Both the position numbers and the translations under genes were made by a program. Positions 10,722 through 22,230 of a DNA stretch of 64,000 nt are shown here, piece after piece. How positions within the stretch are numbered: position 1 is the stretch's first letter; each line of letters opens with the position of its first letter. This DNA is from Sipunculus nudus (lineage: Eukaryota > Annelida > Sipuncula > Golfingiida > Sipunculidae): NCBI GenBank assembly GCA_026874595.1, contig CM049306.1:21871019-21935018 (forward strand), written 5' to 3'. Under the pieces are notes generated by a model. It made no database searches, was not told the origin of the DNA, and saw only the letters and a list, made by a program, of their open reading frames with translations.

Positions 10722-10964
10722 AACCTTAAGGCACAGGTGTTAAGAAACTGTATAGGCTAATAAACGCATCGATATTGCCAGGAATCAAAGTATTTGAGAT
10801 ATTATATTGGTTAATATTTATGTTGAGTTTCATCAAAATCCACCATATTCCTGCTAAGTTATCGCAGAGACACCATTAATATGTGTGGATTTTTTACTAT
10901 AATAAAGCTCGAATTAGTTAATCTATGGGTACCGGACACAGAACACAAGTTTAAAATAAATATT

Positions 10965-11830
10965 TTTATTAGCAATGGAGCAGTGGGCCCTACAAAATAC
11001 TTAAACCTTACTTTTTCATGAATAAAGGTTTGCTGTGACCTTGGCCTTTAACCCTCTAAATTATATGGGAGATTCCTACCCCCCCCCCTATATAACACAT
11101 ATATAAAATATGAAAACAATAGGGTGAGTGGAGGTAAAGTTGTAAAGAGTTATTCCAAACCTCAACCTGAGCTGGGTTTGGATCTGTACAAAGTTTCTTC
11201 GTTAAGTACAAATAACTGGTGAAAAAATTAGAATATATGGAAGTTTAAATAGCTGCAACAGGTATTGTAACTGTTCATCAGGGTACTAAGTTTACCTGAA
11301 ATATCTTCATCAGGGATGAAGCAAAGAGCTTTACAAAGACTTGTTCATGAACAACGGGGGCCTGTAACTTGACCTTTGATCCCCCAATCATACAGGGGAT
11401 TCCTATCGACATATGCAATAGATATGTGAACTATGAAAGCAATAGTGTAAATGGTTGCCGAGTTACAGAGAGTTAACAAAAAACTTTAACCTGAGCCGGG
11501 TTGGGATCTGTTCACATTTTTTTTTTTCGTTAATTGCTATTTACAGGCTCAGAAATTAAATATTGGGAAAGTTTAAATAGCTGTGCTGGGTATTATATCT
11601 GAAAATCAGTGTATACTAAGTTTAATTAAAATATCTTCATTGGCAATGGAGAAATGAGCCCAACAATAAAACTTTAACCTAACTCGTTCATGAACAACGG
11701 GGACCTGTGACCTTTTGATCCCCAAGTCATAGGGACATTCCTAACCTCCTATACAATACTTATGTTAAATATGAAAGCAATCGGGTGGTTCCCTTGTTAT
11801 AAAGAGTTAACAAAAACCTATTACCTGGGG
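10965..11830. repeat. Three-unit tandem repeat, ~340-bp period
   Basis: Three diverged copies share the order: a GGGATTCCTA-type block (near 11070, 11395 and 11735), a GAAAGCAAT block, a GAGTTAACAAA block, an AAACTTTAACCTGAGC block, and an ATATCTTCAT block leading to the next copy. Units are about 325-345 bp. It is non-coding, and similarity between copies is moderate, so this is an old duplication. Confidence 0.7.
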
Positions 11831-12220
11831 TGTCGACGGATCATGCCGACGACGCCAGGGGTACGGTATTAGCTCTCATGGATTTCGTTCCGGCGAGCTA
11901 AAAAGTGGATAATTTGAGAAGCAATAGGATAAAACCAAGCATACCGAGGAAAACGACACAATCGAATAATTTTACCAAATAAAAATATTATTAGCAGACC
12001 TGTTTCTATGTGAAAGCTCAGATTACTCAATGACATATGATGTTCGGGAGGAAAATGCTCGGCAACAAAAGCAATATACAATGGTGTAATTCAAGGGATA
12101 TGATATAAAATCCATGTTTTTTTATTTTTTTGCAGACAATGGTGGGCGGCTGCAATTTTTATCTGTTGCTTGGTTTGAAATGAAAATATGTATCCTGAAT
12201 CAAAAACGAACGACAGGAGA

Positions 12221-12241
12221 CAGTGGCGGATCCAGGATTTT
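12221..12241 (+). mobile_element. hAT-like terminal sequence
   Basis: CAGTGGCGGATCCAGGATTT followed by a G-rich block is the same kind of end as at 3661. A possible partner in inverted orientation is GGATCCGCCACTT at 13321-13333, which would make a ~1.1-kb element, but that end may belong to the short element at 13135 instead. Confidence 0.45.
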
Positions 12242-13134
12242 GCTACTTAGGGGGAACAACTGCCTCAGTGGTATGATTTTGAGGTACTTCACTAAGCATC
12301 TTCATAAAAAAGGAGCCTCGAATGTTGTATAAAAAATAACATGGCCTTATAGCCAGTCTCTTTGTGACCTTAAATAGTGACACTTGTGATAGAAAATATG
12401 TGATAAATGGTTATTTAAATCTTAAATAAATTTAAAATCTAAAATTAGTTAATTCAAAAGAACTTTTATTAAACTCACTATGTCTCACTCAGCAGCATAG
12501 TTAAAATTTAATACATGGCATCACAGGCGCTTGAATTGCATGGTATTAATGTAGGTTTCGATTAAATTTGTTCCTTTGCAGGGTCATTTCCTTATAACTA
12601 TTACTTATCTGACATTTTCTAGCGTATTTCACACTGGATGGCCCATATCTTTATTATCTTCTTAATATTAAGTAAATTAGAAATGTTATTAAAATGACCC
12701 ACATTGTGTCCTCAAATATTTAGCAGCAATTGCAATAGAAATGATTCCCTGCATGAAACGCTTTAATTATGAAAAACTACTATATAAAAAAAAAAAACTG
12801 TTAATGATATTACCAACCTGAATTTACATGAGGTTCCTCCTATCTCATCATGATCTAACAATGAACATGTTTCAGAAATATGAACACCAAACACAGTTTC
12901 AGTCACATGGAGTCACCAGTTCTTCACACATTCGATAATTTAAACACTTCCATATTGAAGCATTTGTTTAACATTTCATTTATTGACTAAATGTATAATA
13001 CTTTCCTTGGTAGGTTTCACTTAGTTTCTTTCAGTATCCTTCCTTGTTTTGAGGCTGAGGGAGACTACTTTACCACCACATCCGAACCTATTATTTATTT
13101 GGACCATATTGTGTTTATAAAATTATATCATTAT

Positions 13135-13333
13135 CAGGGTTGAATCCAGGATTTTGAAAAAAAGGAGGGTCCAACCCAGGAAGTCGTATAAGAACTCTTA
13201 AAAATAGATCCCCAGATCCCGAAAGGGAGGGGCCCAGGCTGAAAAAAAATTGGGTTAAAACCCTGAAAAAAGGTGGTTACGGCCCAAAAGGAGGAGGTCT
13301 GGACCACCCCCCCCCCCCCCGGATCCGCCACTT
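13135..13333. mobile_element. Short hAT-like MITE, ~200 bp
   Basis: The left end reads CAGGGTTGAATCCAGGATTT and the right end, reverse-complemented, AAGTGGCGGATCCGGGGG. The interior is G/C-run rich, including a run of about 17 C at 13307-13320. The minus-strand open frame of 65 codons across it is produced by these ends and is not a gene. A TSD is not clear. Confidence 0.5.
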
Positions 13334-14643
13334 ATTATCATTGATTAAACCAAAATATGAACAAACCTTATCCGGATCCAACTATTAGACTGTTGAATGA
13401 AGACGAAATTCAACATCTTTTAGCAACAAACTTTGTTGAATGAAAACAAATTTCTGCATCTTTTAGCAAGGTTTGTGGAAGCTGCACTATCACAGACTTG
13501 GTAATATGACGATGCTGAAACTTTGTACGTGTATTCTCTTGGGCAAACTTCATTTTTTTCTCTAGGAAATATGCCTTCGAACAATAACATTCACCTGTTC
13601 ATGTATTCAGCTTATTCTTGTATACTATCGATATAATGGGTTAGAAATTCCCCAGGAAGAATATATGCCCTTTAAGGTATGAATTGTGCTTCAAATGCTG
13701 ACATTTGCACATGTAACTATATTATAAAACTACATGAAAAAAGTGGCACTATTTCCACAACACTGTAAAGTGCATTGTGCATGCAAGTAAACAATGACGT
13801 ATGCTTTATTTCTGTTTTACTTCATCGGCGAGTACATAGTGGTGATGTGTACACATTTATGTTCACACCTTAGTTATCAATAGTACGGAGGAGGGAGCAT
13901 TTCCATTCGGAAAGGTATTGAGTAATGCAGCCTAAGGTCTGGCGGTCCCTTTACCAAGGGCGGTTTCCAGTCACTTGTATTGATTTGGACCTCTTGAAAA
14001 AAAGAGTGGGTTACTGTCAGAGAGGAGAGAACGTTGGTCAATTATCTCTGTTTTTTATGATAAAAATTACAAAAATAAGTCCGTATGAAGTATGCAAGAC
14101 AGCATCAACCACAAAAAAATGATATAAATCATTAAAATTACGAAAGCTTAAAAAAAGGGGGGGGGCATTTTTCAATGTTTTTCAGTTATTTACAGATAGC
14201 ATGTGACCAAAATGATGTCCCCTTCTCGCATGATCATATAGGAACGTTATCAAAAAAACGTACACAGTTTTGGATTATCAAAAATTTGTGCATCCTTTTA
14301 AATTAAATTTTTTATCTGCGATTTCGTTCTTTCTCGTTCTTTCATTATTTATAACTGAGTAAGACGCTGAACGTAGTGACATAATTTCATTCAAACGCAA
14401 AGTATTAGCAAAGCTAGTAGATATCAGGATGATTTAATATTTATAGAGGTATTTCCTTTGGGTGTCGTTCACACATTATATTTAAAGCCATACTCCAGTG
14501 TCAACAAATTAATTAAAGTAACAGCTTGTATCATTACAAACAAAGATTTCAATGTTCTCAAATATATTTTTTGTGTAATTTTCACACTATGAAACCTTGC
14601 ATGGAAGTAATTTGTATGGATACGACTATATATATATATATAG

Positions 14644-14695
<52 letters not shown>

Positions 14696-16391
14696 GTCAA
14701 TATATTAAATTGAGAGCTGTTTGCATACTTTAAAAAGACATAGTTCAACTGTTGACACATTCTGATTTTGTGTATCATACCAAAAATTAAAATTGCTGTG
14801 AATGTCTGCGTGTGTTATTATGAAATGTTAATTATATTCCTGAACCAGACTACAGTCAAAATTAACTGTAATAGAATGCCCGGACGACAAGGGAAGTGCC
14901 ACGAAAGGAAATCGGCCTGTGGAACACAAGTACAATAATAAAGCATCGCTCTTTGTCAGTTTAGTATAACTGTGGGTTTACTTTGAGTAACTGAATGACC
15001 GTACACATTCCTCAGACTTAATTTATTGTTGTTGTTGCCGCGCATCATTGTTGAAAGGACTGGCATAAAACCATGGTTACCTCTCATAAATAAAGGTAAT
15101 AAACAGAGAAACCTTGATACGTATACAGAATAGAACCAATATATAGATGAATAAAAGATAACATGTTTTGTATCTTATTTCCCTGATACTTGAAAGATCC
15201 TATGTATTAGTTTATTTACCAGTGAAAATCCTGTAATCTAAATAATACAGGCAAGTACAGTGTAATTCTGAAAATTACATTTTCCATTCTTTAAGAAAGT
15301 GTTATTTGAAAATACTTTTTTTTTTTCAAAATGTTTACTTAAGAAATATATTTACTTTCTTCAAAATATATATTGGAATACAATACCATGATGGCTGTCA
15401 TGTTATGCATGAAGTTATTCAGTTCACTCTGTTAGATCGAGTCAGTCCGAAACTGTCGAATTTAACTGTGTCTTGATTCCTAAAGGCAACCACTCGCTAC
15501 CCAATATTGTCGGTAGATTGTAAAGGTAGATTTTCCGAAAAAAATGGGCCAATTTTGTCAACTGATTTAACGTGATCGATACACACGTTGTGTATGAGCC
15601 CTCGTCAGCGATTGTTTGCCCATAAAGTCAATACTAAAATTAAGAAAATGACACTCTATGTGCATGTTTGTGTGATATCTATAAATTCCTGTTTTTAGGA
15701 ATCCAAGACATTGATATGTATGCTTCTGATATGTATAAACAGCTTATACCGTATGATCGTTTTTCATTTGACTGCTACATACAAGAAACGCCAACAGCAG
15801 CAGATATTTTGCGTGATTAGGTTTTAATTATTGTCATAATATGCCGTAGAAGTGTGATGAGCAAATATATATCAGACGATTCTCTAAAATCTATCAGATG
15901 AATATATTTAAATTTTATTAGTGAAAAATCACCAAATATAATGAAAAATCACTGCTTTCAACTCAGTGAATAAAGAGTGTAAGAGATCTGGCCCCATGAA
16001 CGATATTGGGTTTACCTGTAAATATTATTAAACAAGTATTTTGAGTACCCTGGACACGATTCATAGTTTTTTTTCTTCACTCATTTCCCTCACTTTGGGC
16101 CTTACATTTAAATACTCTCTTTACTGTCACCTTTCTTCTTGCTGAAGGAGAGCCAGTGACAATGGCGTCAATGGAGTAATTATATATATATATACCTTTT
16201 ATTGTCTGTGTGACGCATTTCATTTCACATATTTTACAATTGAGTTTAAGGTTTATAAAGAACAATGTATCATGTTTCCAATATAAGGTAATTCTAAAAT
16301 AGTTTTAGATATATAATATTTCATGGTAAACTCAGAAATGGGAATTCTGACCAAACCATAATAAATAAAATCGACCGACTTTGTCGCAACT
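13334..16391. other. No recognisable gene
   Basis: AT-rich sequence with a TA microsatellite at 14627-14692. I see no exon, RNA gene or classifiable element. Confidence 0.6.
14627..14692. repeat. TA microsatellite
   Basis: About 30 TA units with one GA/TG interruption near 14642-14650. Confidence 0.95.
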
Positions 16392-16394
16392 ATT

Positions 16395-16571
16395 GGCTTA
16401 CTACACGATTTCTCTGATAGCCCGATAAAATCGGCCGATTTTCTTTGACAGTGCAAAACCCTAGCGAAGGCGATTTTTTACGCCGACAAAATGACGGGAC
16501 TGAATTGTTCACATGTCGGAATATAGTCGGCCGATGGCATGAATAGGCCGATAAAATCGTGTAGTTATGCC
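16395..16571. mobile_element. 177-bp MITE with CTACACGATTT ends
   Basis: The left end GGCTTACTACACGATTT and the reverse complement of the right end, GGCATAACTACACGATTT, are inverted repeats. The element is flanked by ATT on both sides (16392-16394 and 16572-16574), a possible 3-bp target duplication. Subterminal GCCGATAAAATCGGCC palindromes add hairpin potential. A related end (CACGCTACACGATTTTGTAC) occurs alone near 18346-18365. Confidence 0.55.
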
Positions 16572-16607
16572 ATTGGTTTTAATCGCCTTCATTGTTGAGT
16601 TAAATAT

Positions 16608-17485
16608 TGTTACGGAACCTAATATAAACAGATCACGTATGCGTGACGAACATAAACTTTGTCATGGAGATAAAAAAAAATCAGATTCTGCAACACTAGG
16701 CAGCGTGAAATGTCTAGGGGAATGAATAAAGAAGTCAGTTTTTTTTGTTAACAAATAATTATAATTTATTCTTAAAACAATCCTAACATTACAATACACT
16801 AAATCAATACAATTACACAGTATAATAACAGTATAACAGTTAATCAATACAATTACATAAATAAAGTGTAAAGTACCTGGATACCACCACTGTCACAGCG
16901 ACAAAAGGTCCTTTAAAGCATATAATTCAGATGAACAATTCACATAAATCTACTCAGAGAATAACATGCCAGTTCATTCACAAAATCAATCCTTTGTAAT
17001 CCAAAGTGAAGTTCCTGTCATAATCCCGAAAGCAAACTGAAGACTATATAAGATCCGTCACAAATCCAGAAGAAAATCTTTAACTGCGGCACTTATCGGA
17101 ATAGGTCCCACAAACTGATTTACACGCTTCTGTGTACGCTTGAATATTCTCTCACCTCTCTCTCGGCTCTAAAAGCCTCCTATGTATAACTTCTGACCTC
17201 AAGCCGAGAACTTTCCACTTCCCGAACAATCCAAAGAATCTAACATATTACACAGTACACACGCGTTACAGGAAACATCTAGAACAAGAACGCTGCATTT
17301 GTACATGTCAGGGTTCACACGTGGGCCGACCCAGCTCGGCCAGGCGAGAAGGCCCCAGACTAGCATGACTGCTGTGTTTACACGTCAGACCCCACGCGCG
17401 GGCCTGGCTATGCCGTCAAAGCAACAGACAACGCTAGCGCTGAACAAACACACTGCTGCATACAAGAAAAGAGACATCTATAACA
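16608..17485 (-). mobile_element. Solo LTR, copy 1
   Basis: It starts TGTTACGGAACCTAAT and ends CTATAACA; in minus orientation this corresponds to TGTTAT...GTAACA termini. It matches, over its whole length and in reverse, the LTR at 41450-42330 and the one at 29765-30588, including CTAGGCAGCGTGAAATGTCT and AGTACCTGGATACCACCACT-type blocks. No primer site or gag is found on either side, so it is a solo LTR. Flanks read ATAT on the left and ATAA on the right, a near-match to the 4-bp duplication of copy 2. Short open frames within are artefacts. Confidence 0.85.
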
Positions 17486-17579
17486 ATAATCATACGCTCC
17501 CGAGGCAGCGGAAATCTTGCGCTTCTAAAGAATCAACTGATTTTCACGCTGCCAGCTTTGACCGTTTATCATATATTTA

Positions 17580-18070
17580 GACACCAGATGGCGGTTCGTT
17601 GTCCGCTGAAATTAGCGTGCGTATGATGTGACAAGCAGCCAATCAGATGCCAATAAACAAACACTCGACAGGCATCCTGGCTCCGCCCATTGCTGTGCTT
17701 CAAGCGCCGCTTGATGAGTTTCCGGTCGAATTTAAATTGCTCCCTCTGCATTTTCGCATCATCGATCGATTCGATTATGACATTATGACTGTGTTAGCGT
17801 AGCCATGTATCTGTTGTCTGCAGAACTGAAACAAGCCAGCGAGGTGTGCACGCACGTTTCGTTTGAATTACAGCTCATCGGCCGAGCATCTTATGTGCCC
17901 AAGGCCCTAAGCAAACCACGTCAGGGGCAATTCTCTCTGAGCCTGTGGCCTGTTCAGACGGTTATGCGGGGCGATGAGCTGTCACTCAAAACGAAATAAA
18001 CATGATTGGCTCCGTGTATTCCTCACTTGCCTTTGTCTTCCAGCACAAGGTCTCATCTGATTGGACAAAA
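17580..18070. promoter_or_regulatory. GC-richer promoter-like patch
   Basis: This stretch is visibly richer in G+C and CpG than its surroundings. It contains CCAAT at 17640, a GC box CTCCGCCCAT near 17682, and ATTGG (inverted CCAAT) near 18005 and 18059. A 64-codon ORF (17805-17999, +) starts at GCCATGT with a fair start context, but its peptide is not recognised. It could be a promoter or first exon, or simply decayed repeat DNA. Confidence 0.25.
17805..17999 (+). CDS. Small ORF, unidentified
   Basis: 64 codons starting MYLLSAELKQASEVCTHV, with ATG and a purine at -3, inside the GC-richer patch. No domain, signal peptide or membrane segment is seen. It is included because of its position; it is quite possibly spurious. 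Confidence 0.15.
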   Translation: MYLLSAELKQASEVCTHVSFELQLIGRASYVPKALSKPRQGQFSLSLWPVQTVMRGDELSLKTK

Positions 18071-18899
18071 ATACAGTGCTCCCCTCTGGTGTAGCAATTC
18101 AGGATACGAGGTCATAACAAACAGCGCCTTACCATATAGGTAGTAGCCCTATAGGTAAAGCGCTGTGTAAAGAGCGTACAATATTCAAAACTTATGTAAG
18201 TCAGTACACTGCATTTATAAAATCTCGAACAGCCTCTTTTATCTTTGGGCGTCCATTCTGTGGCTCCCGTGGCCTCATTGAACGATTCAAATACTGCCCG
18301 TCAAAACTGGATTTTCTTTCACAGTGCCGATTTAGGCTTGGCGTATCACGCTACACGATTTTGTACCGATAGAATAATGTCCTGAGAGGCTGGCTAAAAA
18401 AATAACACATAAATACAGCCAACATTCTGCACACCTTTGTTTTTGATATACAATAAAGCAAACTAGATTTTTCTGGCATTTGCTTCAGAAAATGCATGAA
18501 GCGCCGCATTGATAGCCAATCCAAGAGAAACTGCACATCTCATCGCAATTAAGAGCAAGAAATAGGTAACCTTCAGTGTAATGTGACATTGTGACCAAAG
18601 GTGAAGGTGGCATTGAATGTGGTAACTGGTATATAACGCACTGAACACTGCACAGTTGTGTTTAATTCTGATCAATACGCAGAAGGACAATTAAAATAAT
18701 ACACATAGGCTGGCTGAGAATCATATCTGAACAGGGTCATCTCTTGGTATCGGTATACGTCCTTGGTCACACTGACATAATGTCAATAAATGTATGTTAA
18801 TTAGTTAGATAGTGCAATACAAAAATATGAGAAAAATGACTTGCATGCAAAGTTTTGCCTCAGATAACATTAAAATGATACCAAGTCAGTTCTCAAAAT

Positions 18900-19450
18900 A
18901 GAAGGAGCTTATAATTTCAGCAAATTAAGGTCAAGGTCACCCAAAAAAGGGAGTAATGTGTCGCTGCTTTCCACATAGTTTAAACTGATTCGGATGCATG
19001 TAAACTCTGAAAGTTTTCGCGCTAAGGAGCAAATGATGCTGAAATGACCACTGTAATTTGACCTTAAAAGATAATATCAAGGTCATGACTAAACCAGTTA
19101 CTGTTATAAAACAATGATGATGACTATATAGTTTAGTGAATTGGAGATGTTATTAGTGAAGCTAACAACACTATTAAAGTGATGCTGGTTTATAACAACA
19201 TTATATCGCCTTGCCTTAATTTCAAAATATGGTGATCGTGTTAAAATGGGGCAAATATGACAAATTTCACAAATAAAGGTCAAGGTCACCAAAAAAAATT
19301 AACCAGAGACTCATACATCGATGCCTTCCACCAAAATTGAACCAAATCCAGTGAAATCTCTGAGCAATTTGGCATTAACGAGCAAATGATGCCCTTGTCC
19401 TTGTGATTTTAATGAAAATATTGGGTCACAGTGACAACATTTCAGAAAAA
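18900..19450. repeat. Diverged ~350-bp tandem duplication rich in AAGGTCA
   Basis: Two copies begin with AAGGTCAAGGTCACC at about 18928 and 19277 and share GAGCAAATGATG blocks near 19026 and 19380. The unit is non-coding. Repeated TCAAGGTCA matches the half-site of orphan nuclear receptors such as ERR/SF-1, though repeats with this phrase may be widespread in the genome. Confidence 0.6.
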
Positions 19451-20999
19451 TAGTGTTAGTCCTGTGTATTAAAATTTATACATGTGTGTGTCCCATATTG
19501 TTATGTTATAATGCTTAATTGAGTTCATACCTAGATGTATTATTAATCATATATATGATGAAGAGTACCGCGATTAGTATATATGCTGCTTAACTTGTAC
19601 ATTTCAATTGAAGTAAATATGGTTAAACCAAACCAACAATCAACGCCCGGACGGAACGCATGCATTAATTCTAAGGTCATTAAATGTTTTAAAGATGCCT
19701 GTTCTCTATCAAGCTTACCGTTGTTGTCTTTATATTCGCGAGGGTTTCAACATAGCGATATTTGCGAAAGAGGAATTATCGCAAAAATGTAACCATAAAT
19801 AAGAGATCCCATCATCGAAGACACAGCTAGTAGAAAAGGTTAACATTATGATTGACAATATAAGTCGTGTATGTTCAAAGACTTTTATTAAAAATATATC
19901 AGATATTTCAATTGTCTGTCACTAAAGAACATTATTTTTGTAAATAAAGCTTTGTGCACAAAATATTTGATATTATTTATTTCATTAATGATTGTTCTAC
20001 TCTTTGCACAGGTCTTTGTATTCTCAGATCGCGAAAATGGAAATCTGGCAAAAAAAAAACCACGAAAATTAAAAATCGCGAAATGTTAACCCCGCGAGTA
20101 TGAAGCCAAACGCTGTATAAGGTGTACATGAAATACAGTATTCTCTCCTGGAAATATGAGTGGATGCCAAAATTTCGGTTTGGAATTTATTAAAAGTTTA
20201 GGACGGGTCATTAATAGTTCAGCACCTGCAGTTTGACTTTTTGTTATGGAACTCTTGTTAATGGACTTTTTTAATTAATTCCATTTATTATATATGAATG
20301 TGAACCGATATATATATAAAATGGCAACATACATCAGATATGTTGAGATTTGCGAAATCTATGAAACAAAAGACCCTTTGAAGAGCATATTTCTGCAAAT
20401 ATTTTACTTGCTTCTTCATGTTTTTTGTGTCTAATCTGGCTGAATTTGGATAATTAATGTTAAATTTGTATATGCATTTCTGCTTAATGATGTTTCAAAC
20501 ATATCAAGACATAAGGGTATGCCTCAATCTTAAAATATGCCTTTTGTACCCATAATATCTGAAAAAAATGTCATATTTTTAGAAAAAAAATTAAGATATA
20601 GGGGTACAAAGGTGGCCCAAGAATTTTCAAATGTTACGTGTTCAAAGCCAAATTATATATCATTATAAAGCTAATGTTCTTTCAACTCCATTGATGCCAC
20701 AATTGTGCACTTATAATGTATAATAAGAAAGTTACGGTCCATAAACCAATGAAAAGTCGCACCAGAAAAAAGTTTTCAAATTGAGGACGCGGTTTATAAA
20801 GAATTGATTTTTCCAGGTGTTTGCAGTATTTATATGTTTGGAAACACCTGAAAATGAGTAAAGGCCACCTCAAGGGAGAAAACTAGGGGGTCTCAAAAAT
20901 TCCCTGGGGCGGACAGGTTTTCACTTTCTGGCCCATGGACTATATAACTTGATAAAACCGTGCTTTACTGCTTGAGCGGACGTTGACATATGACACAAT
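19451..20999. other. No recognisable gene
   Basis: AT-rich sequence with scattered GCGAAA-type repeats near 19730-19790 and 20028-20095 that look like a short dispersed repeat. No exon is supported. Confidence 0.5.
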
Positions 21000-21011
21000 A
21001 CAAATAGAACC

Positions 21012-21130
21012 ACAATGAGAGAAACATCTCGCAAGGACTAAAGTACTTCGACGTCAGCAGGCAGCGAACGTTGATGATAAAAAAGAATCAAAGAAAACTG
21101 CGACGGAACAAAACAGGATACCTGTCATGA
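21012..21130 (+). other. Short codon-conserved segment, copy 2
   Basis: This is the partner of the segment at 84-170. GLKYFDVSRQ (21035-21064) differs from copy 1 mainly at third codon positions. Downstream, a different frame runs open from 21016 to TAA with a lysine-rich stretch and IPVMTFFIDSYYKVSE. Whether either frame is a decayed gene or transposon ORF is unresolved. Confidence 0.35.
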
Positions 21131-21711
21131 CATTTTTCATTGATTCTTATTATAAGGTTTCAGAATAAATTGGCGGTAATGGATTACGTATGCAATGACA
21201 TTTGCCTTCTTAATAAATCCATTCGAATCACATATCTACGTACAAGATGTAACTTTGAATTTACGATGAATTCATACGGAAGTTTACAAAGTGTACAGTA
21301 TTTTACTTGCATTCCTTTAAACAGGAACTCACTCAGACAGCACATGCACCCCGCCAAAGACTGGATCTGCATCCGGATTGTTGCCGATGAGTCACAACAT
21401 TTCTTCTTCCTAAATTTCTTCCTGTTTTAGCTCTCCAAAAATATCATTAAAAATATTTTTCGGACAAACAGGGAGACAAACATTTACATCTTACACCTTT
21501 TTGACTGATTTTTTTGTGAAGCACTATTGATAAAACCTTGAATAACTATAAAACATTTAATCCTCAGTACTTCTTTAAGTTAAAATTTTCAAAAGTAAAT
21601 ATAAAAAAAAATCTTTAATATAATATATTGAACATCGCTGTGTGTTTTTGCAATCCATATTTCACTTAAACAGCTGCTCTAGTAAAACCAGAGAGATACC
21701 TGGAGGTGGCG

Positions 21712-21905
21712 TGTTACGTTCCCTATTGTAATAACGTCCCCTATTGTAATTATTATTACATTAGGGTTACAAATGAGCTGTTTCTCAAAACCCCTATCGT
21801 AATAACGTTCACTATTGTTAAAAATTATTACATAAAGGGTTTTATTTGCAACCCTTATTGTAATAAAATGTTTAATAATAAGGGGTTGCGGTTGCAATGG
21901 TTTTT
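21712..21905. repeat. ATTGTAATAA repeat cluster, left of LINE
   Basis: Several direct and inverted copies of CCTATTGTAATAA and its complement lie within 200 bp. The same motif recurs at 25550-25610, on the far side of the LINE, and at 29366-29430 and 29609-29630. It appears to be a dispersed repeat family with internal inverted repeats. Confidence 0.6.
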
Positions 21906-22230
21906 CCACACCAACGTTGGTAAAAAAATGTAAATACTCTGATATTTATTTATACATATATTTTACCAGGATGGCCCATTCAGCATGTTCAGCTGTTTTT
22001 CGATGGGGTCCTGCAAATATCACAGAGAAATATATATTGACAAACATATATACATTACATACTCATATTAAAATAGTACATTGAAAATAAAATAAAATGT
22101 TTAAACAACGATCTAAACATACACATATTTAAAACATATAGATTGCTACATATATATATGACACCAATGTAATCATATACAATTATAAAGGTCGAGTAAC
22201 TAAAATTCTGAGTTTAAAACATGGAAATCG

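Larger units (their letters stand above)
7876..10960. other. Mostly featureless AT-rich stretch
   Basis: Apart from the two weak ORF or exon candidates listed at 7998 and 10411, I see no domain, RNA gene or clear mobile element here. Confidence 0.6.

Noticed and set aside
13134-13331. Minus-strand ORF starting MADPGGGG
   Set aside because: It is a reading of hAT-like MITE ends and a C run.
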